A stretch of DNA of 64,000 nucleotides, from contig JARKUZ010000075.1 of NCBI GenBank assembly GCA_029851945.1, positions 8,085-72,084 of the forward strand. Reading direction: 5' to 3'. Positions 56,069 through 63,986 of the stretch are shown piece after piece (position 1 is the first letter of the stretch; each line of letters begins with the position of its first letter). This DNA is from Terrisporobacter sp. Lineage in GTDB: Bacteria > Bacillota_A > Clostridia > Peptostreptococcales > Peptostreptococcaceae. A program made the translations under genes and the position numbers. Below the pieces are notes generated by a model that saw only the letters and a program-made list of their open reading frames with translations, had not been told where the DNA came from and ran no database searches.

Positions 56069-57979
56069 ATGAATTTAATAAGCTTAGAAAATATAAGTAA
56101 AAATTACTCAGAAAAAACTTTATTAAACAATATTTCTCTAGGTATAAACGAAGGAGAAAAGATTGGGCTTATCGGTGTTAATGGTACTGGTAAATCTACT
56201 TTACTAAAAATAATAGCAGGTGCTGAGGAAAGTGAAAGTGGAACTATAATAAAAGCGAACAAAGTTAGAATTGAATATCTTCCACAAAATCCATATTATG
56301 ATGATGAAGCAACAGTCCTTGAACAAGTATTTAAAGGTACTTCTGCTGAGATGAAATTAATAGGTGAATATCAAGATATCTTAGAAAAAATAAATAATTC
56401 TTATGATGAAAATTTAAATAATAAGTTACTTTCTTTACAATCTAAAATGGATGATTTAAATTTATGGGATTTAGAAAGTGAAGCCAAAACAGTTTTAATG
56501 AAACTTGGTATAAAAGACTTTAATCAAAAAGTTAAAGAATTATCTGGAGGTCAAAGAAAAAGAGTTTCTCTTGCATCAGCTTTAATTACTCCATGTGAAT
56601 TATTAATTCTAGACGAGCCTACTAACCATTTAGACAATGATACTATCGACTGGTTAGAGGAATATTTAAATGGATTTAAAGGTTCTTTATTAATGATTAC
56701 CCATGATAGATACTTCTTAGATCGTGTTACTAATAGAATTTTAGAGTTAGATAAAGGAAGATTATTTAGTTATGAAGGCAACTACTCTGTTTTCCTAGAA
56801 AAAAAAGCTGAAAGGCTTGAATTAGAACAATCTTCAGAAGTTAAACGTCAAAATTTAATTAGAAAAGAAGTAGCTTGGGTAAGAAGAGGTGCACAAGCAC
56901 GTAGTACAAAACAAAAAGCTAGACTTCAAAGATTTGATGAACTTGTAAATCAAGAGAAAATTACTTCAGATGAAAAACTAGATATATCAGTTGGTTCTTC
57001 AAGGCTTGGTAATAAAATTATTGAAATACATAATATATCTAAAGCTTTCGATGATAAGACTGTAATAGATAATTTAGAATATACTTTAGCAAGACATGAT
57101 AGAATCGGTATAATTGGTAAAAATGGTCTTGGTAAATCAACTTTAATAAATATGCTTAACGGCAAAATAAAACCAGATAGTGGTAAAATAGAAATTGGTG
57201 AAACTGTAAAAATAGGATGTTTCTCTCAAGATGACTCTCATATGCACCCTGAAATGAGGGCTATAGACTATATAAAAGAAGAAAGTGATTATATAACTAC
57301 TGCAGATGGATCAAAAATAACTGCTTCACAAATGTGTGAAAAGTTCTTATTTGATGGAACTATGCAATATACTTATATTAAAAAGTTATCTGGTGGAGAA
57401 AGAAGGAGATTGCATTTACTTAGAGTATTAATGTCTGCACCTAATGTACTTTTATTAGATGAGCCTACAAATGACTTAGATATAGAAACTTTAAACCGTC
57501 TAGAAGATTATTTGGATGAATTTAAAGGTGTTGTAATTACAGTATCTCACGACAGATATTTCTTAGATAGAATTTGTAACAAAATATTTGCTTACGAAGG
57601 AAGAGGAAAAATTCATATTTATACTGGAAACTACAGTGATTACTTAATATATAGAGAAAAAGAAAAAATAGAATTTGAAGAATTTGTTCAAAATCCTCCT
57701 AAAGAAGAAAAAATAAAAAAAGAAAAACCTAAAAATAATAAAAAACTTAAATTCTCATTTAATGAGCAAAGAGAGTTTGAAACTATAGATGATGATATAG
57801 CTAAACTAGAAGAAAAAATTGAAGAATTAGATTCTTCTACTTCTAAATACGCTACTGATTTCACTAAACTTCAAGAAATAATAAGTGAAAAAGAAAATCT
57901 TGAAAAAGAGCTTGAACATAAATATGAAAGATGGGAATATTTAAATAATTTAGCTGAAGAAATAGCTAACTCAAAGTAA
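56069..57979 (+). CDS. ABC-F ATPase, Uup-like
   Basis: A 636-residue soluble protein with two ATPase domains and no membrane domain. Walker A: GVNGTGKST and GKNGLGKST; signatures LSGGQRKR and LSGGERRR; Walker B LLILDEPTNHLD and LLLDEPTNDLD, all catalytic residues present. The linker carries RRGAQARSTKQKARL, and a C-terminal coiled coil (about 575-636) follows a Lys-rich stretch, as in Uup. ABC-F proteins act on the ribosome; Uup-type ones affect ribosome quality and transposon excision in E. coli. Start ATG 56069 is three codons inside the longer frame, with AAAGGTG upstream. Operon with the next gene (19-base gap). Confidence 0.92.
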   Translation: MNLISLENISKNYSEKTLLNNISLGINEGEKIGLIGVNGTGKSTLLKIIAGAEESESGTIIKANKVRIEYLPQNPYYDDEATVLEQVFKGTSAEMKLIGEYQDILEKINNSYDENLNNKLLSLQSKMDDLNLWDLESEAKTVLMKLGIKDFNQKVKELSGGQRKRVSLASALITPCELLILDEPTNHLDNDTIDWLEEYLNGFKGSLLMITHDRYFLDRVTNRILELDKGRLFSYEGNYSVFLEKKAERLELEQSSEVKRQNLIRKEVAWVRRGAQARSTKQKARLQRFDELVNQEKITSDEKLDISVGSSRLGNKIIEIHNISKAFDDKTVIDNLEYTLARHDRIGIIGKNGLGKSTLINMLNGKIKPDSGKIEIGETVKIGCFSQDDSHMHPEMRAIDYIKEESDYITTADGSKITASQMCEKFLFDGTMQYTYIKKLSGGERRRLHLLRVLMSAPNVLLLDEPTNDLDIETLNRLEDYLDEFKGVVITVSHDRYFLDRICNKIFAYEGRGKIHIYTGNYSDYLIYREKEKIEFEEFVQNPPKEEKIKKEKPKNNKKLKFSFNEQREFETIDDDIAKLEEKIEELDSSTSKYATDFTKLQEIISEKENLEKELEHKYERWEYLNNLAEEIANSK

Positions 57980-57998
57980 TTGTAAGGAGGTTTGAATA

Positions 57999-58733
57999 AT
58001 GAATATATTTGCTCATAGGGGGCTTAGTGGTTTTTATCCAGAAAATACTATGCTGGCTTTTAAAAAATGTCTCGATTTAAATATTTATGGAATCGAACTT
58101 GATGTTCAAAAAAGCAAAGATAATTGTTTGGTTGTTATTCATGATGAAAAAATTGATAGAACTTTTAATGGCTGTGGATACGTTAAAGATATGACCTTGA
58201 AAGAATTAAAATCTTTAAACTCTAACTTTAGATACTACGAAAAGAATGAAGATTGTAAAATTCCAACCCTAGAGGAAGTACTAATATTATTTAAACCTAC
58301 AGAATTTATTATAAATATTGAATTAAAAAATAATAAAGTTAAATATAAGGATTTAGAAAAAGATGTTATAAGATTAATAAAAAAATATAAAATGGAAAAA
58401 AGAGTGATTCTTTCTAGCTTTAATTTAAAAAGTCTTAAAAAATGTAAAAAGATAAATTCAAAAATTAAAATAGCTTATTTGACAGAAAAGTTCTCTTATT
58501 ACTTAAGATTAAAAACAAAAGTATTTTCAAAACTAAAAAAAATGAACTTTTATGCTATTAATCCAGACTACATCTTAGTAGATAAGACTTTTGTAAAAAA
58601 AGCTCATAGAAAAAGATTAAAAGTAAATACATTTACAGTAGATAATGTACTCAAAGCTGAAGAATTATCTAGAATTGGAGTTGATGGTATATTTACAAAC
58701 TATCCAAATATTTTATCATCAATTCTCAACTAA
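57999..58733 (+). CDS. Glycerophosphodiester phosphodiesterase
   Basis: A 244-residue cytosolic GDPD. NIFAHRGLSGFYPENTMLAF has the catalytic HRG...PEN motif; GIELDVQKSKD (Glu/Asp metal ligands), VIHDEKIDRTFNG (second catalytic His), and NIELK complete the site. No signal peptide. It releases glycerol 3-phosphate from deacylated phospholipids. AAGGAGGT lies before the ATG, 19 bases after the Uup-like gene, so they are probably co-transcribed. Confidence 0.95.
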   Translation: MNIFAHRGLSGFYPENTMLAFKKCLDLNIYGIELDVQKSKDNCLVVIHDEKIDRTFNGCGYVKDMTLKELKSLNSNFRYYEKNEDCKIPTLEEVLILFKPTEFIINIELKNNKVKYKDLEKDVIRLIKKYKMEKRVILSSFNLKSLKKCKKINSKIKIAYLTEKFSYYLRLKTKVFSKLKKMNFYAINPDYILVDKTFVKKAHRKRLKVNTFTVDNVLKAEELSRIGVDGIFTNYPNILSSILN

Positions 58734-58757
58734 ATTCGTGCTTTATAAGTATATTTA

Positions 58758-58786
58758 TTGACTTTTTAAAATTTTAATATTAATAT
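58758..58786 (+). promoter_or_regulatory. Candidate promoter for yjiH leader
   Basis: TTGACT (58758-58763), 17-base spacer, TAATAT (58781-58786). It precedes the terminator at 58844-58874, so transcripts would pass that hairpin before the yjiH-like gene. Confidence 0.5.
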
Positions 58787-58843
58787 ATATATAATATACA
58801 AATAGTTTATTATATTTCAATAATAAATGTTTATAAAATATAG

Positions 58844-58874
58844 TCTCTTGATCCACTGATCAAGGGATTTTTTT
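58844..58874 (+). terminator. Terminator of the GDPD operon or yjiH attenuator
   Basis: Ten-base stem with one G-U pair (58844-58853 with 58858-58867), then seven T. It is 110 bases past the GDPD stop and only ~30 bases before the yjiH-like start. Confidence 0.8.
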
Positions 58875-58901
58875 AAATGACAATTTTTTAGGAGGACAAT
58901 T

Positions 58902-60281
58902 ATGGAAAATAATAATGCCAAAAGCCAAGGAGTATTAAATAAAGATTTATTCAAATTTTTAATACCATCTTTATTAGGACTTTTACTATTCGTTATTCCT
59001 CTTCCCTATGGACAATTAATCCCACTTGAAGGATTATCTACTTATAATATAGGGATAGGATTTTTAGCAGAAATGGTAAAAATTATTTTTGCTAATTACT
59101 TAGAAACTACTGCTATGATAGTAATATGCTTATCAGCTTTATTGTCTATAGTAAGTAACTTTATAAATATTAAAAATGAATTTATAAAAAATTTACTGAA
59201 TATTTCACCATTTTGGCTAATTTGTAGAATTTTAGGTGCTATATTTGTAGTTATGACAGTATTTAATGTTGGGCCTGAGTTTATAAAGTCTGAAGTTACA
59301 GGTCAAACAATGCTAGGATTATTACCAAGTTTACTTGCAATATTTCTAGTATCAGGATTCTTACTTCCTTTAGTTGTAGATTTCGGACTTATGGATTTTT
59401 TAGGTACATTAATATCTAAATCAATGTACAAGTTATTCAAGGTACCTGGTCGTGCTGCAATAGATGCCGTTTCATCATGGTTAGGGGATGGAACTTTAGG
59501 AATAATGATAACTGATACACAATATAAACAAGGATATTATACTGCAAAAGAAGCGGCTATTATATCTGTTTGTTTCTCGTTAGTTTCATTACCTTTTTCT
59601 ACTGTAATAGCAGATCAGCTTGGATTTATGCCAATGTTCGTTCCATTCTATGGAACAGTTTGTATAGCATCATTAGCTTGTGCTTTAATAATGCCAAGAA
59701 TATTTCCTTTAAATAAGTTTAAAGATGAGACTTATAATAATATACCTCATTTAAAGGAAGATCTTGTTCCTAAAGACACAAATATTTTTGCCTTTGCACT
59801 TGATAAATCTATAAAAAGAGCTTCTACTGCTCCTTCTATAATAGATATATTAAATAATGGATTTAAAACTGTAATAGATATGTACTTTGCTTTACTTCCT
59901 TTAGTAATGGCTTGGGGAACTCTCTCTTTAATAGTTGCAGAATTTACTCCATTCTTCAAGATTATATCTATACCTGTAGTATTTATTTTACAATTACTTA
60001 AAATACCAAATGCAGTTGAAGCAGCTCCATCAGTATTAGTTGGATTTACAGATATGTTCTTACCATCAATAATGGTTTCTCAAGATGGTATAAGTGAGAT
60101 AACTAAATTTATAATAGGTACTTTATCAATAACACAACTTGTTTATTTAACAGAGACAGGAGCTGTTATATTAAAATCAGATATACCTATTAAGTTTAAA
60201 GATTTATTTATAATATTCTTAACAAGAACTATTATAGCATTGCCTATAATAACTCTTATTACAAAATTAATTTTTGCATAA
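58902..60281 (+). CDS. YjiH-family membrane protein (Gate domain)
   Basis: A 459-residue protein with about ten hydrophobic segments and the nucleoside-transporter/spore-maturation 'Gate' pattern, closest to YjiH: FLIPSLLGLLLFVIPLPYG, GLMDFLGTLISKSMYKLFKVPGRAAIDAVSSW, then LGDGTLGIMITDTQYKQGYYT. YjiH-type genes often neighbour metabolic hydrolases; transport substrate unknown. TAGGAGGA precedes the ATG. An isochorismatase-like hydrolase follows. Confidence 0.88.
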   Translation: MENNNAKSQGVLNKDLFKFLIPSLLGLLLFVIPLPYGQLIPLEGLSTYNIGIGFLAEMVKIIFANYLETTAMIVICLSALLSIVSNFINIKNEFIKNLLNISPFWLICRILGAIFVVMTVFNVGPEFIKSEVTGQTMLGLLPSLLAIFLVSGFLLPLVVDFGLMDFLGTLISKSMYKLFKVPGRAAIDAVSSWLGDGTLGIMITDTQYKQGYYTAKEAAIISVCFSLVSLPFSTVIADQLGFMPMFVPFYGTVCIASLACALIMPRIFPLNKFKDETYNNIPHLKEDLVPKDTNIFAFALDKSIKRASTAPSIIDILNNGFKTVIDMYFALLPLVMAWGTLSLIVAEFTPFFKIISIPVVFILQLLKIPNAVEAAPSVLVGFTDMFLPSIMVSQDGISEITKFIIGTLSITQLVYLTETGAVILKSDIPIKFKDLFIIFLTRTIIALPIITLITKLIFA

Positions 60282-60305
60282 AACACAAGTGTATATACAG
60301 ATGTA

Positions 60306-60334
60306 TTGACATAACCTCCCAGTAAATATAAAAT
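60306..60334 (+). promoter_or_regulatory. Promoter nested inside a hairpin before the hydrolase gene
   Basis: TTGACA (60306-60311), 17-base spacer, TAAAAT (60329-60334); predicted start near 60341. The start falls after the 5' arm (60313-60323) of the hairpin whose 3' arm (60348-60358) contains the ribosome binding site, so RNA from this promoter cannot form that hairpin. Confidence 0.65.
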
Positions 60335-60365
60335 AGTTTTATATTATACTGGGAGGTTTATTTTT
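60313..60365 (+). terminator. Terminator of yjiH gene that also masks the next RBS
   Basis: Eleven-base stem (60313-60323 with 60348-60358), an internal loop, then a nine-base AT stem (60325-60333 with 60337-60345), followed by a TATTTTT-like run. GGGAGG in the 3' arm is the ribosome binding site of the gene starting at 60366. Confidence 0.8.
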
Positions 60366-61004
60366 ATGGATAAGATAATAAGTAATTACAAAACTTTAGA
60401 GAAAAACTTAAGAACCTTGTCATCTGAAAATATAAGTCAATATGATTTAAATAAAACGGGATTATTTATAGTAGATATGAACAACGGTTTTGCAAAAGAA
60501 GGTGCATTATACTCTCCTAGAGTAGAAAATATAATATCTCCAATAGCTGACTTTGCAAAAGTATTATCAAATAAAATTAATAAATTAGTTGCTTTTACAG
60601 ATACTCATGAAGAAAACGCAGTAGAACTTAATAGTTATCCTGTTCACTGCTTAAAAGGAGATAAGGAAAGTCAAATTGTAGATGAACTACTATCTATTGA
60701 TAATATTGAAATAATAGAAAAAAATTCTACAAACGGATTCTTTGCCATGGATATAGCAGATTATTCATATTTAGATAATTTTATAGTTGTTGGATGCTGT
60801 ACTGATATTTGTGTATATCAATTTGTCTTAGCATTAAAAACTTATTTTAATCAAAATAATTTAGATAAAAACATAATAGTTCCTATGAATTTAGTAGAGA
60901 CTTATGACGTTGATAATATTCATTGTGGAGATTTATTAAATACAGTATTTTTAAATAGTATGATTCAAAATGGTATTAAAGTAGTAAAAGAGATTTTAAT
61001 ATAA
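60366..61004 (+). CDS. Isochorismatase/nicotinamidase-like cysteine hydrolase
   Basis: A 212-residue cysteine hydrolase. Catalytic Asp in FIVDMNNGF, DTHEENAVEL in the metal/Lys region, and catalytic Cys in VVGCCTDICVYQF near residue 145. The DTH motif recalls PncA-type nicotinamidases, but several PncA metal His are not obvious, so amide substrate is uncertain. A ~20-residue N-terminal extension precedes the fold. Start ATG 60366 is nine bases after GGGAGG; that RBS is in a hairpin arm. Confidence 0.88.
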   Translation: MDKIISNYKTLEKNLRTLSSENISQYDLNKTGLFIVDMNNGFAKEGALYSPRVENIISPIADFAKVLSNKINKLVAFTDTHEENAVELNSYPVHCLKGDKESQIVDELLSIDNIEIIEKNSTNGFFAMDIADYSYLDNFIVVGCCTDICVYQFVLALKTYFNQNNLDKNIIVPMNLVETYDVDNIHCGDLLNTVFLNSMIQNGIKVVKEILI

Positions 61005-61027
61005 CACTACTTGCATATAGGTTTTAT

Positions 61028-61073
61028 AACTAAGAATAAATATATACTAATCATAATATATTTATTCTTAGTT
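61028..61073. terminator. Perfect 18-base AT-rich inverted repeat
   Basis: Arms 61028-61045 and 61056-61073 match perfectly with a ten-base loop. It is probably the hydrolase terminator, although no T run follows; it also ends 26 bases before the SDR start. Confidence 0.6.
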
Positions 61074-61093
61074 AATACAATATTTAAGGTGGT

Positions 61094-62008
61094 GTGATAT
61101 GTATCCTATTTATTAAATTTATCGGAAAAGAAAATATATGTAAAGATGTAAATATAGCTTTTCCTGCTCAGCATCAAGATAGCATGCCTGGGTTAGAATA
61201 CCCAATGATGCCTAGACCTATTTCAGAAAATCCTTGTCATATTCCAAGTAATAAACTAAAAGATAAAGTTGTAATAATAACAGGTGGTGATAGTGGTATA
61301 GGTAGAGCTGTTGCTTATTTATTTGCTAAAGAAGGTGCAAATATTTCTATAGCCTACTATCCTACCGATGAAAAAGATGCTCAAGAGACAAAGTGTAGGA
61401 TAGTAGAAATCGGTAAATCTTGCTTACTTATTCCCTGTGATTTAACTTTCCCTGAATCCTCTAAAGATGTAGTAGAAAAAACAATTAATACTTTTGGTAA
61501 AATTGATATCTTAATAAATAACTGTGCCGTTCAATATGTTCAAAATGACTTCTTAAATATATCCATTGATCAACTTGAAAAAACTTTTAAAACAAATATT
61601 TTTTCTTATTTTTATATGACTCAAGCTACTCTTCCTTACTTAAAGAAAGGGTCTGTAATAATTAATACAACATCAGTGACCGCTTTTGAAGGAAATAAAC
61701 AGTTAATAGATTATAGCTCTACAAAAGGAGCTATCTTAACATTTACTAAGTCTTTATCTCAATCTCTTATAAGTAAAGGAATTAGAGTTAATGGCGTTGC
61801 TCCTGGTCCAATTTGGACTCCTTTAATACCAGCATCTTTTTCTGCTGAAGAAGTTAGGACCTTTGGTACTTATACAAGTGAAGTCCCTATGGGAAGAGAT
61901 GGTCAACCTTACGAAGTAGCTACTTGTTATTTATTCTTAGCAAGTGACGATTCTTCATATATGTCTGGGCAAATTCTTCACCCCAATGGTGGAAATATAG
62001 TCATTTAA
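61094..62008 (+). CDS. SDR-family oxidoreductase 2, with 5' frameshift
   Basis: A paralogue of the SDR at 1380-2282, with TGGDSGIG, NNCA, catalytic Ser, YSSTK and PGPIWTP all kept. The annotated frame must start at GTG 61094 (MICILFIKFIGKEN), which touches the AAGGTGG site. ATG 61099 has ideal spacing and reads MYPIY then a stop at 61114-61116; removing one T near 61113-61114 gives MYPIYKFIGKEN, matching MYPVYKNIGTKEN of the paralogue. So a one-base insertion has shifted the 5' end. The body is intact, so activity is possible if GTG 61094 is used; otherwise it is a pseudogene or a sequence error. Confidence 0.85.
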   Translation: MICILFIKFIGKENICKDVNIAFPAQHQDSMPGLEYPMMPRPISENPCHIPSNKLKDKVVIITGGDSGIGRAVAYLFAKEGANISIAYYPTDEKDAQETKCRIVEIGKSCLLIPCDLTFPESSKDVVEKTINTFGKIDILINNCAVQYVQNDFLNISIDQLEKTFKTNIFSYFYMTQATLPYLKKGSVIINTTSVTAFEGNKQLIDYSSTKGAILTFTKSLSQSLISKGIRVNGVAPGPIWTPLIPASFSAEEVRTFGTYTSEVPMGRDGQPYEVATCYLFLASDDSSYMSGQILHPNGGNIVI

Positions 62009-62016
62009 TCCTTAAA

Positions 62017-62139
62017 CTTAAATAAAAAATTCGCTTTGCTCATATCGCCAACGGCTTTGCCCGTTGCTCAAATTTATCAGTTGGAATTATAAATTATCCA
62101 CAATTCAGATAATTTATGATCCTTTAAAATATAAAAAAG
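62017..62139. repeat. Dispersed palindromic repeat, copy 2, with GC-richer flank
   Basis: Bases 62076-62139 match copy 1 (41793-41857) with three differences; one is an A for G in the first arm, another a G for A in the second, so most of the stem survives through wobble pairs. The preceding 62030-62070 stretch is GC-richer than its surroundings and contains AACGG/CCGTT around CTTTGC. The start CTTAAATAAAAAATTC recurs at 44175. Confidence 0.8.
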
Positions 62140-62165
62140 GTGAACTCATTAGAGTTCACCTTTTT
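62134..62165 (-). terminator. Terminator of the DUF3867-like gene
   Basis: Perfect 14-base arms (62134-62147, 62152-62165) with an ATTA loop; the 3' arm on the plus strand overlaps the minus-strand gene's stop codon. Confidence 0.85.
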
Positions 62166-62790
62166 AGTAATCATACTCTTTGCAATTTTCACATATTACT
62201 ACTTTAATTTTATCATTATACATACTTTTATATGATAATAATAATTCATTTAATTGTGCATCGACAAGATTTATACTACCTTCGCTAATTAAAGTTACTC
62301 TTTCTTTATCAATTAAAATTTGCATATCATTTACATCATTTTTAAGGAAAGTTACTGTAATCTGTTTAGATTCTAAATCTTTATTATATTTTTTATAAAA
62401 CTCAGAGTTTTTATTGATTTCTTTTGTCAATTCTTTAGAAGTATTTTGTTGAGTATTATTTTTAATACTATTCATAGGATTTATCTTACCTAAATCATCA
62501 AAATTTAAATTATTAGGATTTAATCCTAGATTTTTTATTTGTCTATCTAATTCACTTGGATCTACACCATATCTCTCCATAAGCTTATTTTGCATTTTTA
62601 AAAACTTTTCTTGAGATATATTATTCTCCATCATATATTCATATATTTTCGATGAAAACTGCGACATAGTTATACTTCCATCAGCTACAGAAAAATATAG
62701 TTTGTACATATAATCTTCAAACTTATCAATATCACTGTCTTTTACTTTGTTTTTCAATTCATTAAAATCTATTATTCTATCATCAGACAT
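62164..62790 (-). CDS. DUF3867-like hypothetical protein
   Basis: A 208-residue acidic protein. The N-terminal ~110 residues (DRIIDFNELKNKVKDSDIDKFEDYMYKLY, NISQEKFLKMQNKLMERYG) look like the clostridial DUF3867 family; this is from memory of the pattern. The C-terminal part has a beta-rich segment (KQITVTFLKNDVNDMQILIDKERVTL) and ends CENCKEYDY. Function unknown. Start ATG 62790 follows AGGAGG by seven bases; six more codons upstream (to 62808) overlap the RBS and are excluded. Confidence 0.75.
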   Translation of the reverse strand: MSDDRIIDFNELKNKVKDSDIDKFEDYMYKLYFSVADGSITMSQFSSKIYEYMMENNISQEKFLKMQNKLMERYGVDPSELDRQIKNLGLNPNNLNFDDLGKINPMNSIKNNTQQNTSKELTKEINKNSEFYKKYNKDLESKQITVTFLKNDVNDMQILIDKERVTLISEGSINLVDAQLNELLLSYKSMYNDKIKVVICENCKEYDY

Positions 62791-62880
62791 GTTAATTCCT
62801 CCTGCCAATTTTATACTTAATAAGAATTATACCATACTTGAAGAAATATATATAATATAAAAAGAACTGTGGTGATTATT

Positions 62881-62943
62881 TTGTCTTTTCGTTTAGTTAT
62901 AATAATAGCAATCTTGTTAGCTTTAATGGCCCCATCAAAATAA
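62881..62943 (+). CDS. Tiny hydrophobic peptide gene (candidate)
   Basis: TTG 62881 starts a 20-residue peptide: basic N-terminus (SFR), a membrane-spanning VIIIAILLALM core and a MAPSK tail. GGTGA lies five bases upstream, in-frame GTG 62872 is an alternative, and a strong hairpin (62948-62971) follows 4 bases after the stop. It occupies the gap between two divergently oriented genes. It could be a small membrane protein or a type I toxin-like peptide, but I see no antisense RNA. Confidence 0.4.
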   Translation: MSFRLVIIIAILLALMAPSK

Positions 62944-62947
62944 GTTT

Positions 62948-62972
62948 AAAAGGATAGATTTCTATCCTTTTT
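62948..62972. terminator. Shared terminator
   Basis: Perfect ten-base arms (62948-62957, 62962-62971) with an ATTT loop, A and T runs at either end. It serves the LD-carboxypeptidase (-) and the tiny peptide (+). Confidence 0.8.
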
Positions 62973-62981
62973 TATATTCTA

Positions 62982-63890
62982 TTATTTTATAATTTTTATT
63001 ATATTCTTATTGCTATCCATCTGACAATTAAATCCCATTGGTAATGTAACCATTGGCATACAATGACCTGATTTTAAATTACAAATAGTTGGCTTTTTAC
63101 TTTTATAAACAATCTCATTTAATATATTAATTATTTTATCATCATTTTTAAATGATTTATTACAGGAAGTAAATTCTCCAAATATTATCCCTTTACAATC
63201 TGTAAATTTTCCTGCCATATATAAATGATTTAGCATCTTATCTATTTTATAGGTATATTCTCCTATTTCCTCAATAAAAATAATCTTGTTTTCTGTATTT
63301 ATCTCATATTTAGTCCCTAAAGTAGATACTAACAAAGACAAATTACCTCCTATAATTTTACCTTCACAACATCCTCCATATAAAGAAATAAGCCTTTCAT
63401 TAGGCGGGTTTTCAATTAATAATTCTTTTTCAAAGTTTAAAGCTTTCAACAATGATTCATAAGAGAATTCATCCCATTTCTTAATACTTGATGCCATTAT
63501 GCCATGATAAGTTGGTAAGCTACAATACTGATTAATTACTATATGAAGGGCTGTAATATCAGAAAATCCAACGAATATTTTAGGATTATCTCTAATAATA
63601 CTAAAATCTATTAAATCAAGTATTCTTGTAGTTCCATATCCTCCTCTAGCACATAATATAGCATCTACATCTTTGTCTAAAAACATATTTTCTAAGTCTA
63701 GCGCTCTATCTTCATCTTTTCCACTCAGATATCCTTTGTAATTTAAATAACAGCTATTACCTATTTTAACTTTAAATCCTCTTCTATTTAATTCATATTC
63801 AATCTCTTCTACTTCTATATTTCTCAAAGGTCCTGCAGGTGCAATAAGGCCTATAGTATCATTAATTTTTAAAGGCTTTGGATACTTCAT
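62982..63890 (-). CDS. LD-carboxypeptidase family protein (S66)
   Basis: A 302-residue serine peptidase of family S66 (LdcA/MccF). Nucleophile Ser in VGFSDITALH, preceded by ARGGYGTTRIL; catalytic Glu in IFIEEIGE and His in KSGHCMPMVTLPMG. Family members cleave the L,D bond of muropeptide tetrapeptides during cell-wall recycling, or inactivate microcin C-like compounds. No signal peptide, so cytosolic. ATG 63890 follows GGGGGAG; ATG 63902 is in frame but upstream of the RBS. Confidence 0.93.
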   Translation of the reverse strand: MKYPKPLKINDTIGLIAPAGPLRNIEVEEIEYELNRRGFKVKIGNSCYLNYKGYLSGKDEDRALDLENMFLDKDVDAILCARGGYGTTRILDLIDFSIIRDNPKIFVGFSDITALHIVINQYCSLPTYHGIMASSIKKWDEFSYESLLKALNFEKELLIENPPNERLISLYGGCCEGKIIGGNLSLLVSTLGTKYEINTENKIIFIEEIGEYTYKIDKMLNHLYMAGKFTDCKGIIFGEFTSCNKSFKNDDKIINILNEIVYKSKKPTICNLKSGHCMPMVTLPMGFNCQMDSNKNIIKIIK

Positions 63891-63986
63891 ATTCTCCCCC
63901 ATTTCAAATTTTTTTACTTACTTTATAAGCATTTTATACTAAAACAAATCGTAATATTACTATGAGCTGTTTTTTATTAAAATTTT

